Positions 1 to 12,809 are shown, numbered from the stretch's first letter. The stretch is DNA of 64,000 nucleotides from Turbatrix aceti (GCA_963969345.1 OZ017769.1:930001-994000); one strand, 5' to 3'. Notes: a model not told the origin generated them from the sequence alone. A program made the numbers and translations.

Positions 1-297
1 ACATAACAACCAGAACGTTCATCACCCAGCCCCCTAGAGTGCATGTACGCGATGCATTTATTTTTTTTTTTGCACGATGAAACCCGGCAAAAAAAATTTA
101 TCTTCATCTTTAGTCGAGATCATCGAAAAAAATTTAAGCAATAGTAAGAGGGCAGAAAAGGGACGCGTGCGTTGCGTGCGTGCTCAATCTCGCGCGATAA
201 CGATACCCAGGCGAGGTGAGGTGCGCGACACCTGTCACGACCAGGTAGAAAATTAAAATTTTGGAAAAACTCATTACCCTCTGACAAAAATACTTAC

Positions 298-549
298 GTT
301 ATTGCTTGATCCACTGTTTGACGGACCACCAAAAAGCCCGGATGATCCGCTGGACGAAGAACCCTGGTCGAAGATGCCCGATCCAATGCCACCGACGCCC
401 CGTGTCGACCATGATCCAGTGCCGTGCGAGCTGCTGATGGCGAGGCCAGAGATGCCGCCTCCTCCAATGGCATAGGTGCCGCCGGCAGACGTTGACTGGA
501 GGTCGGAGAGGGCAAGGCCTGTGCGAGGGGATTGCGGTTCGGGAAGCAT
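298..549 (-). CDS. First exon of a gene leaving the window on the left (Ser/Gly-rich N-terminus)
   Basis: An open frame of 84 codons starts at the ATG at 549 and ends in phase 0 at a good GTAAGT donor (297-292). The rest of the gene would lie left of the window. The peptide is low in complexity: Pro/Ser at the start, then glycine- and serine-rich runs (GGGG, SSSSGSSG). No domain is visible. This composition is common in N-termini of transcription factors and RNA-binding proteins, but that is only a suggestion. The roughly 11 kb without another gene upstream would fit a regulated developmental or neural gene. A non-coding origin of the ORF cannot be excluded. Confidence 0.4.
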
Positions 550-2513
550 GGTGATACTTGGGGTTGGAGGGTGTGGGGGTTGTGAAGACAAGTAAGTGGC
601 AAGTGAGACTACTGGACCTTGGCGCTTTTGTACACCTCGGGTAGGCGGGAACTTGGAATTTTTTTAAAGGGGAGGGGTGTTTTGAGGCCTTGGTAGGTAG
701 GGTAGGTAGGTAGGTTGCCTGACGAAGGTTGTGGGAGAAACCTTTTGATCAGCTGAAAAACAGATTTTTTGAATACCTTTTCATCATCGTTTCGCGAACA
801 TCCACGGATTACCTGGATTCCAAGAAAAATGAAAACACGACAACAAAATATTTACACACCCAGGGGGAAGAAGATAGGTGAAGGGCACCTGGGTATAGGG
901 AAAGGGGGGGGGTGTCTCGACTCGTGTCATTAGGGGTTGTTGTTTGCCCCAACGTGAACCAGAACCATGTCTCTCTTCTTCCTTCCTGTCCGTGGCTGTG
1001 GCTGACCGCGGTGACCTAGTGAATGGAAGAAAATCCCCAAAAACTCTCCTTATCCAGTATCGTGTAGTACATACGTCGTCGCCCGCAGCCAGCAGGCAGG
1101 TCCGACCGACCGGCCGGTGGCAGGCACACAGGGTCACCTCTAATTTATTTTCCATGATTTTCAACAAAAAGTATTTATATTTTTCGAAAGACGTTTTGGG
1201 GGCATCTGAGAATACATAAAAGACAGAGGAGAGCGAGATCCTATTCATCCAGGCGGAATGTAGGCTACAGAATGGAAGATGACAAGATTTGTGCCACACA
1301 GGGACAATTTTGATTTAAAACGAATAATTTTTTGGTAAAAATTATTTTTTATTTACCATTTTTTGCCTTTTTAGGTTGTAAAAAAACAAAAACAGTTCTA
1401 ATTTTGGTTTAATTTTTTTTGCTCGAAACATAAACAGCAAATATTTTTTCATAATTAAAACAAAAAATTTGAGCTCCGCCCATTTTTCATTATTTATCCT
1501 ATTTAAACACAGGTTTCCACTTGATCTGAAAACCTAAGCCAGGATACCGGATATCGGGCATGGCATGTAAGCCGATTAAGCCAGGAGCCAAATGAACATG
1601 CCCGGAGGCATGAATCTTCTCTCCAGCTGACCACACCACCCGCGACCCCAAGAGACACGAGACGTCTGAAAGAAAAGGCGGCCGGAGACTTTATACTACT
1701 CTTGCCCTTGATCGTCGTCCGTGAGGGATGGGAGGGAGGAGGTACACCAGGTGTGTACAAAAGGAAGAGGAGGAGGTCTCTTTTCCTTGCAGGGGCCTTC
1801 CCCTCTTCCCTCTGATCTCTCTTCCCTTCCTCCCTCGCTCTCGAATCAAACAAATGAAAAGTGCCCTTGAACTTGTTGGAAATTTTGTGTGAAATCCTCG
1901 CTCGCGGGGTCTCTCTTCCTTTTCTCTCTTCTTCCTTCTCTTTTTTCGCGCACCACGGCAAGCAGGACAGACGAAATCGGCCTCGCTTCCTTCCTTCCTC
2001 TTTTCCGAGGCCGACGGACCCGACCCGCTACGATAACAATCCATTCTCTCGATCCACGTCCCAGCCCCCAGGCGGTGCCATCCAATTCCAATACAAAATT
2101 GAAATTTTTTTGAGAAATTGGAATTTGTTGTCAACCAGGGACCGGAAAGACGAAGACGATTTTTGTACACCCCTGTCTTCGTCACTGTCAACGACACTGC
2201 GAGACAAATTGGGTCAGTGGTTCTCGACGTGACCCGGTGTCCTAAATCATTACAACTACTACAAATATAATTCTGATGCGCAAAATGTTTGGTGTTCTCA
2301 TCTCCATCGCAAGTTTTTTTTGATATGAATGAAAAAAATGTCTGGTCAGTCGAACGAAAAAAATGGACAAATACCTTGGATACTGTGGTTTTGTCCTGAA
2401 ATTAACGCAATTCAATTTTTATCGTTTACTTACTACTGTTGTGCCCCACGGTCAAGTTCATCTCCGCTGTCTGATTTGACGAGACGAGAGGAAACACGAT
2501 TGGGGGGAAACAC
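550..2513. other. Intergenic, upstream of the 298-549 exon
   Basis: No convincing coding exon is seen. The stretch includes a strongly pyrimidine-biased section around 1740-1960 and AT-rich tracts at 1310-1500. Short ORFs here show no family resemblance and no splice-compatible partners. Confidence 0.5.
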
Positions 2514-3579
2514 CTACACGGAGAAGTCGAAATCAAGCTTGCGTCGACGCAGAGTCAGACTTACGGCATGTGAAGTCAGATTACGGTCGACTTAAGCGAT
2601 GTCAGACTTGCGACAAACTTGCAACAAGTTTGAAAAAAATGAAAAAATAAAAAAATGAACGTTTTTCGCTGTTCATAGGGCTGCAATCTGACATTTACAT
2701 GGCACAAACTTAACATTTTGTCAAAAATTGGTTGTATCAAGCTTGCGGTGCAGCAAAGTCAGACTTCTGCCCCTTAATTCGGCAATTCGCCTGAAGTTGT
2801 TCAATTCAAATTTTACTTTTTTTGTTTTTTTTATGAAAAGTTATCGAATCTCAAAGCGAAATTGACTTCGCGATCTTTCGATAAAAATTTTGCATTCGAT
2901 TCATGTTTCAATTCTTTCTTGTTTTCAGTCAGTATTCGCATTTGTCCGTTTGTGTCGAGCTTTTGCTTTTTATCTGTTGTTTTTTTTCGTTTTAGATATC
3001 AGTTTCGACGTTGCGCGGAGTGATGATTGCCGAGAGAAGCACTTCTTTACCAACAACTACTTTTTATGATTCGAAACAACTTCGAGGATTGTTTGTAAGT
3101 TTTTATGTACATTTAACAAAAAGATTATATATTTTTTCAGGAATCAGAATCATGAAAAGCGCCCCTGAATCATCATTACGAAAATACCGCTGAATCAAAA
3201 ATGCTTGACGACGAACGCGTCCGCGACGGAACTGGCACCGGTGATCATACCCGCACATCGACGACAACAGCACCCATGGTTAGCCGTTGATCCGGCGTTA
3301 TTCTTGTCTTTTTTTTGTTAACTTGATGATTGTTTTGTTAATTTGAGCATATAAAATAATGTAATGAGAAAACGTGGACACAAGGGGACACAATAGGGAT
3401 GGAAAACACAAAATAACAACCGGGCACGAACGCTACCTAATATGCAAATTTTACGTCTATACGTTAAGCTTGCGTCGAGTCAGAGTTAAGCTTGCGTCCT
3501 TTTTATGGCAAGTTTACAAATGGCCGGCGCAAACTTAACTTTAACGGGACGCAAGCTTGATTTCGACTTCTCCGTGTAG
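2514..3579. mobile_element. Non-autonomous TIR transposon, TA-flanked (Tc1/mariner-like)
   Basis: Two inverted ends match over about 32 bp: CACGGAGAAGTCGAAATC at 2517-2534, continuing AAGCTTGCGTC, and its reverse complement ending at 3577. Both ends are bounded by TA (2515-2516 and 3578-3579), as expected of a TA target-site duplication. Sub-terminal copies of AAGCTTGCGTC recur near each end. No transposase frame is present in the ~1.06 kb, so it would need an enzyme supplied elsewhere. Assignment to Tc1/mariner rests only on the TA flank and the terminal CA. Confidence 0.6.
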
Positions 3580-6500
3580 AGACCAGCAGCCCAGCCACAT
3601 GGAGGATGAAAAATGAAGAAGACCGTTTCGTGCCAGCCACGCCGCGCGCTCTACTTTTTTTATTCGAACTTTGTCAAAAAAAGCGCTCCCGTAGATAGTA
3701 CAACATCGGGACAATGCAATGCACATAAAAAATACGTGCGCAACACAAGCACACACGCACACACGTCAGCCCAGATCCCCCAAAGAACTTGGCAAAAGTG
3801 AAACCTCGAAGCGTATCCTCGGACGACTTTTAAAGCAATCCGAAAACCCAGGACCGCTTTTGTTGTCCCCTCCCCTAGAGAAAGTATGTGTATATCCTCT
3901 AACGATGACGCTGCCATTGGGCAACGAGTTCCGGGACCCGGACTCGTCGACAAGAGTTGGTTGCGCGACAGAGCCCTAAGGGCATGAGGAGGCCCTTTTC
4001 CCCGGACTGCAGCGGCAACAGGTTTTTTCTGTTTGGATCACACTGTGAGTGACCGTTATCGAACATAGATACATCCTGGGTGCTGGTTGGTCGCGGTGCC
4101 TCAGGGCCCAATGGGAAATTTTCAATTCATCCGCCATCTGGCTCTAGATCCTCTGTACTGGCTCGCTGCTAATTAGTAGTTTAAAAACGTGTGCGTCTGT
4201 GGTGTGTCCACTACGGGATAAAAACAATGAACAATCGTGCTGGTGTGCGGGGGCGGTGGGGGAGAGCGCAAGTGCGTGGAACAACATTTTCCTCTTCATC
4301 AAGGTACCGGTCCTAGGATTTTAAATTTTTCTTCCTAAAGACAAAACTTTGTGAAAAACTTCTTTTTTTGGCTGGTTAGGGTGACGTCAAGACACAAGAC
4401 ATCAGAAACAGATATTTCAAGGAATTAGTAATCCAAAAAAGTTTGTACGTTGACCAAACCAGCTATGGATGGCAAGTAAATCCAGATCGTGGATTTTTCA
4501 GGCCACTCACTCTATCCTAACCACCGCCATTCTGTCGTCCCATCCTGGCAAGTGAAGGAGATTTGCGCATCTTGGCTATTTATACTTGCCGGGGCTTACG
4601 ATCATCATGCCACCATGGCCAATTGAACGGAAAAACGAATATGAAAAAAACTGTGAACAAATTTTTTTCTTCATTTTTGATTTGTTGAAAACGTGTATTT
4701 TGCATTGCCCGTAGTAAGGATTGAAAGAGAGAGAAAGATGAGATATGATGAAAATTGGACGAGCTTTGATCGGTAAAAAAAATTCTGAGAAAAAAACATA
4801 TAAGGACAGTGGAGACTGGCGCCTACTTGGCAATCACAGTGATCCGGATCGTGACCAGAAATTTTTTTTTGCAATTGCAAGTTTTTCTTTCAAAATCTTG
4901 TCGACGAAAAACTTGGCTTTATTTTTCAATTCGACATTTTTTAGAATTTGTAAAAACTTTCAAATGTTAAAATTTCTGACCATTAAAAAAAAATTTTTCG
5001 AAATGTTTAAAATTTAAATTTGCTTGTTTGCGCAAATATTCTAAAATTCGCACGTTGCGCGCAACATTTTAACTCCAGATTTGCTCAAGATCCGCAAAAG
5101 CCAGTTATATTTTTTTTCTTTTAATCTTCTTTCTACCATTACGTGATCAAAAAATACGTATTCACGATTGTTTTGGAAAAAATGGTACAAGAAATACACA
5201 AAGGATATTCCTGCAAAAAAACTTGTACCGCGAAGTGATAAAATTATTATGCATTGCAAATATTCGCAATCGCGCAACTTGCACCCCTCACGCCACGTAA
5301 TAAGTGGAGGCGGAAGAGGATATCAACTTAAAAACAAGAACAACAACCTGCAGGGCCCAACAGGAACAAAACAACCTACGCGGAGAAAAAAAACCACGTA
5401 AGTTACTCAACAATTTCGAGAAACCCTTTATTCAAGCAGTTCCTTTTTTTACAGCTGCTGCAGTGTTCGTTGACCGTGCCGGGTGCCGGTTACTGCCTCC
5501 CACCGGTAGGTACCCCCCACCCCTACATACAGAAAATTTTTTTCTTTGATTCCGGATTTTGCCGGAGGGCAGAATCCGGTGTGGTGCGGTGCGTGGACGA
5601 GATCTGATCTTGCTTGCTTGCGTGTACGTATAATGGGTGTTTTTGCAAATTAGACGTGACTTGACTCCTTTAAAGCTGTTATCCATCAGATTTTTTTAGC
5701 ATCAACAAAAATATTTTTTTCGGCCATTTTTACCGGATTTCAAATTTTTTCGCGACGCAAAAAAATAGATGTCTCGAAAATTCGAACACCCACAAAAATA
5801 CGGTATCAAAAAAATCCGTGCAAAACCACTTTAAGGCCCATTATGCTTGCCGCCCCTTTAAAACCCAGAAACTCAGGTTCTCCTAAAATTAGCGTTAAGA
5901 ATTGGCAACGTGCCAAGATGCCTCCCCAATTCCCCGCATGTTCTCCTTCCTTCATCCCCTCGATTGCATTACGATGACAAAACAGAGTAAATTAGGAAGG
6001 AGAAAACAATGGAAAGACACAGCACAATCAGGATCGGATTGCGATTACCACCCTAACACGCACACGCATACCGTAGTTGCATGGAACGTGGATCTACATC
6101 TAACAATCCCGTTTTTGGCGTAAGTTTCATGCAATATTCCTTCCCCCTTTGATGACAACGAATGAATGCGGCAGTAATATCACGTGAATGTAACTGCAAC
6201 AACACAAGTTATTCGAAGATAGTATCACTATACATACATGCATATTTTTTCGAAGATAATATGTCGAAAAATTTTGCAGAACCAGATATTTGAGAGTACA
6301 GGAGTACTTGTTTGAATTCGAAAACTAAAAATATTGACAACAAATTAAGAGGATTTGTTTTGCGTGAATAACGCCCAAATAAAGACAAAAAGTGAAAAAA
6401 TGGTTTAAATCAGGATGAATGAATCCAGTTGATCTTGCGCACGGAAAACAAAATTGTTCGAGCTGCTCGAATACTTGTTAATGATTCTGACAAGTTTGAA

Positions 6501-8640
6501 AAAAAAATGATGACTTTCAGTGATTTAGGATGCTATTAGGAAGTTTAGGACATTCTGCATGAATGCCCAAAATCATGTGCCTTAATAATAACAGCTATAT
6601 TTAGGCGCACGAAGATATTTTTTACATCTCATGCTTTTTTGAATGTTCGAATTTTTAAGCATGTCGGTTTTAGCATTTTCGTCCCAAAATAACCAAGGGC
6701 AACAAATTATATATATAATATATAATTAAATTTCAACTTTTAGAAACCCACCAATAATAAACAAACCTTAAAATAAAGTAAATTAAAAAATGACGTCAAA
6801 GAAAACATCACTTTTGTTTGCCACAAAAATCCCCTCATGACTCACGCAGGTAGGGTTTACTAACGTAACAACTCATAAATCGCAAACCCAGCGTAATGGA
6901 AAGGAAATTCAAGGAAGAAAATCCAATTGACACTAAATACAAGTTTTCCACCCTATTTACAACATTTACAACATGTCACGTGCAAAAATGTAACAATGGG
7001 AACATCCTCTCTTACGCCAGATGTAATAATACGTGCATGTTGTTTTTTGTTGGAAGGTAGGAGGATATGTGCAATTGCTATACTGGGCAAGCCATGTTAT
7101 CCATCAAAACATTGAAAAACGCGTAGTTGCATGCAGGTTTTCATAAAAAAAAATATGGACATTATTTTGAACGTAAAAAAAGGGTAAAAGATTTGAAACC
7201 TCAAAAGAGATGTTTAGCAGATCTTTCTGCGGTCATTGAGTAACGATGGCCTTCGCACAATTCCAAACAAAAAACAAGAGACAAAAGATCGTTATTTTTT
7301 TATGCGGAGTCTATAAATGTCATACACTGGTCATCGGCCGACCCTAACCAAACTCTGCTCACCCATCCCGCCAAAAGACAGAGGAAAATAAATAGGAAAC
7401 CCCAAAACCAAAGCATAAAAAAATACTGATGACATAAAAGTTAACGTGTCATTTATTACACTACGCATATGAACAACGTACACATACATGACCATAAATA
7501 ATCCCTTTCAAGCTGCCCCGGATATACACAGTATTCTAAGTATTCACGTAATAACAGTAGTAACAACAGAACAAACGATAAATAATAAACAGCAAGATAA
7601 TAGCTATTTATGGTCGGTGGTCTAAATTCTTATAGGGTAACAGGAACAGTTGTTTTTTGGTGTAATTTATGATTTACTCATCATATTAATATTAAAATGT
7701 TACAGACATACTTTAAAATTAATTAATATTTGAAATTTTAAGCTTCGAGATAAAAGAGGATAACGATGATTCGTTCATGTACGGGACAAAGAATTTTTAT
7801 AAGAAGTGATCACCTTGAAGTGCACTCAACTCCGCCAATGAACCTAATCCGCCAAAATAACCCCCTATATATGCGTATAATCATTCCACCAAAATCCAGA
7901 AAACTAACAACGATAACAGATGTCATGTCTTGTTCATTAGAATGTATTGTACACGTGTACACACGTGATATCACGTATACGTGCCACTCACGGACGTAAG
8001 AGGCCGCTGGGTCGCTAATGCAATGTCGCGGATCTCAGGTTTTGGGTGTCCTTGATCTCGTATTCGCTACTTCACTCTCCTCGCTCGCTCTCTCTCTCTT
8101 TTTCTTTCTTCCAGTGTGTCACAAATATCCAGGATGAATGATTCTCGCCGCTGACGACGTCGACGGTGCAAGACAACATCGGCGGCGGCGGCAGCGATTT
8201 CACCTGTGTTGTCTCCGGTCGTGGTACCATCCTGCGTCATCCCCTCCTCGTGATTGCTTGCTTGCGCGTACATGCGTACATCTGCGCCTCCGGTTTTAGT
8301 TCAAAATAGGGAAAGCGCGATTTTGAACTGACTAACGAAGACGGGGGGAAGTAGACTTTGAACGGTTAATAGCCATCAAAAGCTATGAGCCGTTCGAAGT
8401 GTAAGAATAGAAATATGGGATGATCCAATGTTATGGGAGTACGGTAGATCAGCTACATGGCTCCATTTGCGTTATATGATTTGAACATTAAGGGGTGGAA
8501 ATTTTTTACTGTTTAAATTCGAACGTAAAATTTAAAATTTGTGTTTCTTTGTTTAAAAATTAGGTTTTTTAGTTTAAACCTAAACAATATTTCAACCCTA
8601 ATAATGACAAAAAAATCACAGAACGTCGGGGTTTGGCCTC
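3580..8640. other. Gene-poor intergenic region
   Basis: No exon set with family resemblance or consistent splice phases was found. Visible items are a 12-bp-stem hairpin at 5552-5579, an AT-repeat at about 6706-6730, CACGTG-containing palindromes at about 7948-7985, a CT-rich tract at 8070-8115 and a short GCG repeat near 8180. The region may be regulatory DNA for the gene to the left, but nothing in the sequence proves it. Confidence 0.45.
5552..5579. other. Stem-loop, 12-bp stem and 4-nt loop
   Basis: CCGGATTTTGCC, loop GGAG, then GGCAGAATCCGG form a stem with a single G-U/A-C type mismatch. No flanking context identifies it as a known RNA. Confidence 0.35.
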
Positions 8641-8812
8641 GTTTGGGCATGTCCCAAAGATTGTTTTAAGCTACTTGTGCTCTTTATTGCATAAATTTCC
8701 GATCAGATACGGCATTTGAAAGTTAATGTTTCTTTTGTCGCCGGTAGCACTGCGCAAAATTAACCGATCAAAGATAAAAGTGGCCAAAAACAATCTTTGG
8801 GACATGCCCAAA
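8641..8812. repeat. Small inverted-repeat (MITE-like) element
   Basis: About 26 bp containing GGGCATGTCCCAAAGATTG (from about 8646) are repeated in reverse complement at about 8787-8812, with some 120 bp between. The arms are close to identical. Target duplication is not clear, so the family is undetermined. Confidence 0.5.
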
Positions 8813-10420
8813 CCAAACAAAATGACCACAAGCATTCAAAGCAAAAACTAGCTTCAGGGCAATTTTTCAAAGTTGACTCCTGTTACGTGCGCGCGCATCA
8901 CTTTTTTGTCCAGCGAAGCGAAAAAGAGACCGTGCGCGCGCTTTTTACTCGAGTGCGCGACGGAAAACCACGGATATGGCCTTCTGGTATCCCTCCTTTT
9001 TTTTATTTTTTGAGCTTATCCGACACAGAAAAAGACGGGCTACAAGATAAAAGGGTCTGTACAAAACGGAACTTTTTTTTAAAATTACCAGAGGCCATAA
9101 AGTAACGTTAATTGACAAAAATCGATAATTACAGGAAAACCAGATGTTTTTTGAAAAATCTGAGTACGCCAATCGATTTCCCGTGCCAAGAAACCCCCGT
9201 ATCCAAAATATCAGATTTTTGCCTCAACCATGAAGCGACTTGAAAAATCAGGGGTGGTGAACTTTCAGAAGCTGCCACTTCAGAATCCGGCATCAGAAAA
9301 ATCTAATATCCCGGATTTAGACCTTACCCATGGTCCCTTACAACTTGGGCACAAAACATTTGTCGTCATAAAATAGCTGTTCCGTCGCCTTCACCTTATT
9401 CCTAAATCCTGTCGCAGACTCCCTCCCCAAAAATTATTATTCATCCAAAAAAACAAAGCAAAAAAGAAAGCGTAATGCACGTTTGTTTAATGATCTTCTA
9501 GATTTCATGTTGATCAATCCATGATCCAAGAGAGAGAAAAGAAGGGTGACTAATGGGCGAGGAAAACAACACAGAAACAGATGGATGAGATATATCTACT
9601 CAATCCGCTGGTATGCGTGCAGGGTGGAAGAGAAAGAGAGAGAAAAAGATACTTTTTATTCGATGACACAAACAACAAGAAGCAAAATTAGTAATCATCG
9701 GATGTATGATATCCATCATCACGCAAGCAACACCTGATTACAGAGAATATTCTAGACATAATAGCTGACACAAACACATTATTGTGTAATTCCACGTAAT
9801 CAATTCGACATAATCGCGTCTACATTAATTATCTAAATCCAAAAGTGTGTATCATTTGTTTAACGGAATGTATTCTATTTGGCGATTTGTATATCACATA
9901 TGTTACACTTTTGTGTACCCCAAGTGCATTACATAAAATGCACAACAAAAACGATACACTTTTTCAAACAAATGATACTGCCCCATACCAAATTTGGATG
10001 TTAAATTCGTTTCAGTTGAGATTTTTGGTTATAACTAATTTAAAAAATACAAACAGTTATTGTAAATTAAGCTACAATAAGTTAAGCAGTTTGAAGCTCT
10101 TCCATGTTTTTTAATTTGGCATGGTAATAAATACCACTATTCTGCCATCCAGATCCTCTTCACATTTGTGAGTCATCAAACTTTGTTGATGTGCAATGTG
10201 TGGTCATTTCGGATGATGACGTATAATAATGGTGTCATAAAATAGTGTCTGGTCATCTGGAGAAAAAATGAGTCATTATATTTAGAATCTTTGTTTCGAA
10301 AACGACACTGATCACAATTCTTTTTTGACACAAAAATTATCTTCTAATTTTATAACTTTTGAAAACACATATTTTCAACTAACCCCCAAAATAAAAAAGT
10401 CATGACTCATAAAAACAAAA
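8813..10420. other. Intergenic, AT-rich
   Basis: No supported gene. A weak inverted pair (GGCCTTCTGGTA near 8979 and TACCAGAGGCCA near 9088) is present. Nothing else stands out. Confidence 0.4.
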
Positions 10421-10741
10421 GGCGCGGGTGGCCCAGTGGTGTGTGGCGCGTCTTCAAGGAAATCAAGGTCGAGGTTCGATCCCGCTTGGGCGCAGCGGTC
10501 TTCTACAACTCATTCTCATTCGTTATCATCCAATCAAAACCACACCACACCAAAAACACGTCCCGTCCCCTGTAAGAGCTGCGAACTCAGGGTGCACGTA
10601 TCGCAAAGACATCCGTTCCGGATGGGCCCCTCTACGTACGAGTCGCCATCATCATCTTCATCACCTTCTGACTGTTCATTGTAGTGTTGTATGTATGATA
10701 TGGTGCGTACGAGTTAGAGAATAAATGAATGAATGAAATGA
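10421..10741 (+). mobile_element. tRNA-derived SINE with 12-bp target-site duplication
   Basis: The head contains a good RNA polymerase III A box (TGGCCCAGTGG, 10429-10439) and B box (GGTTCGATCCC, 10473-10483) at normal spacing. The acceptor and anticodon stems do not pair as in a working tRNA. A ~200-bp unrelated body follows, then a tail of AATG/AAATG repeats. The whole is bounded by a perfect 12-bp direct repeat ATAAAAACAAAA at 10409-10420 and 10742-10753. Pol III boxes, simple-repeat tail and target duplication together are diagnostic of a SINE mobilised by a LINE. Confidence 0.75.
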
Positions 10742-10753
10742 ATAAAAACAAAA

Positions 10754-11593
10754 TCACGACAATTTATCCCATTTTGAGTGATCGCCGTGATCTATGATTC
10801 AAACTTTCAGGAAGATTTCAAAAATCAGGAACAAGACCAGTCGGTCGAGTCGGTCAGTTGATTATCTATCAAGGTTAAGGGTAAGATAGACGTAAACAAA
10901 TCACCTGATTTCATGGATGGTTCTGGATAAACAAAACAAGTACAAGAGACCCATTTCGAGAAACATTTAGACAAAAGTAGGACAACTTGTATGTAAATAC
11001 ATACAAAGAATGGTGACACTGATTGCGAGCATCTGTGACATTCAACCGTACAAAACAGGAGTTATGCATCAGTTGAAAAAACTAAAAAAACTATGGTTAT
11101 AACTAATTCTGTTTGGCCGTTGAGCATGGATCGAGTGCTACATTTTCAAATATTAAAAAAGAATTAATTAAACTACAAGAACTATGGTACAGAAATCGCG
11201 TGTTTTCGATAGGTATAGTTTAAAAATGGAGCATTTTTGTCATCGTCAATCTTACTATTTAGACGGAACATGCGTATGAGTAGAGTAGGTACATATGTAT
11301 TATACAACAATGCAAATGTTTTCACTGCGTGGACCGTTTTAATAATCAATTTGCATCGTTTGTAAGGCTGTCTTCAGGTGTGACTAATAAACAGCACTAT
11401 AATAATGGCATGTGTGCACTGCTTGTGATTCTTATTTTTCGGTGCCAACAATAGTTTTGGCGGGAAAGCGAATGGTCAGGTAGCCGCACGCACAAAAACT
11501 GACTAAAGCCAAAGCTATAGCCATCCTGGTTGCTGTAAAACTATTCTTAATACGTGCATACATACATACTTCTTGCGTCTCAACTTGCATAAA
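10754..11593. other. Intergenic between the SINE and the 355-aa gene
   Basis: No gene recognised. The last ~200 bp presumably include the promoter of the gene at 11594. Confidence 0.4.
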
Positions 11594-12809
11594 ATGTCTG
11601 AATTGCGTCCATTGACATCAGCGTATCACCGTCATCTTATTGCTAAAAATATTACCCTACGGGCCCTCGAAGTTCTAAAACGTTTGGTCTTTTCCTCACG
11701 TGAATTGTCAGTTGCTTTTTATCGCTTTATGCAGCATGACGTTGTCAAATATCATGAAGGCACAATAATTTTTAAAGTAAGTTTAATTTGTTGCTCATTA
11801 CATATTTATCTATAAGCTTTAGAATCGACTGTTCCGCTACAATGCAAAATTCAATATTAACACTTGTCTTTGGATGATTCCGTTTATCCAGAAACTTAAA
11901 GGAGATTTGTCGGAAATTTGTGATCAGCGGTTTTTAGTTAAACACGTGTTTCATTCTAACGGTGAGTTTACCCTTACATAATTGTTTTTTGAAAAATATG
12001 GTTCTGTATTTTAGACGTAATAACCGGTTTAGAACTAACAGAACTATTTTTTTATCCGATCAAAGGTTCGAGACGTTTGAAATTTGAAATCAAACCTTCA
12101 TTGTACAAATCTCTTCGCGCTTTAATTCCTCGGTTTAATACATTTTGTATTAAATTTCAAGACTATTTCGGCCAATACCGGTATATTGATCAACTTTTGG
12201 TAACAAGCGTAAGTTTGTGAAATTTGATTACTGTAATTTTTTGAGTTTTTTTTTCAGAATGATAATTTGACTCTGGAACGTCAGTTAACAGTTGTTGCTG
12301 ACAAAGATAATGACATGTGTTCCACTTGTTACACTCACATATTGGATCTTTTCAAAGCCGAAATTAAACATATACACCGCTTTTGTATTGTATTGCGAGA
12401 ATACTCGGTTCCCCATTTGAGTCGTTCCAAGGAATTTGTACAGCGTCTAGACTCATTCTCCCTGTCTTTTGAAAATATTGTTCTTGTTGTTATCACAAGT
12501 CTCTGTAGTAATCCTAGACCCTTGGATTTTTGGAAATCTGTTTTGGATATACATGACAAGTTCATTGATATTCTCGGGGAAATACCTGAACACATCAAGG
12601 TTCAAGCTCATTTAGTTGTACATACGGATTGGTATAAGAAGACTTTGAGTTGCCCTGATATCGATATCCAATTTTTTCCCAAGGACCAGTTTGTGATTAC
12701 ATACGATAAGTTTGTATGGAAAGCAAAGCCGACGAATCTGCAAAAACGTCTGAAGGAAAACGTTGATTTTTCTATTGAATGCCGGTCTCGTTTTGATAAA
12801 TTTTTCTGA
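11594..12809 (+). CDS. Uncharacterised 355-aa protein, WMxPFI family
   Basis: Four exons join in frame: 11594-11776, 11823-11961, 12015-12208, 12258-12809. All introns are GT-AG, 46-53 nt, with phases 0, 1 and 0. An AATAAA lies at 12842-12847, about 33 bp after the stop. I do not recognise a named domain. Exon 2 contains the motif CLWMIPFIQKLK, which resembles IFWMLPFIRRMK in the gene at 19285-20669. The three introns sit at equivalent places and in identical phases in both genes (the second directly after an Asn codon, phase 1). The two are therefore probably distant paralogues. No signal peptide or membrane segment is visible. An F-box/LRR-like recognition role is conceivable but unproven. 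Confidence 0.7.

Noticed and set aside
1691..2232. Overlapping ORFs on both strands in the pyrimidine-rich stretch
   Set aside because: Compositional by-products: low complexity on both strands and no consistent exon structure.
8067..8273. Arg-rich 68-aa protein
   Set aside because: It is the translation of a CT-rich and GCG-repeat region, with no splice partners or family resemblance.
10421..10495. Functional tRNA gene
   Set aside because: A and B boxes fit, but acceptor and anticodon stems do not pair and a SINE body, tail and target duplication follow.
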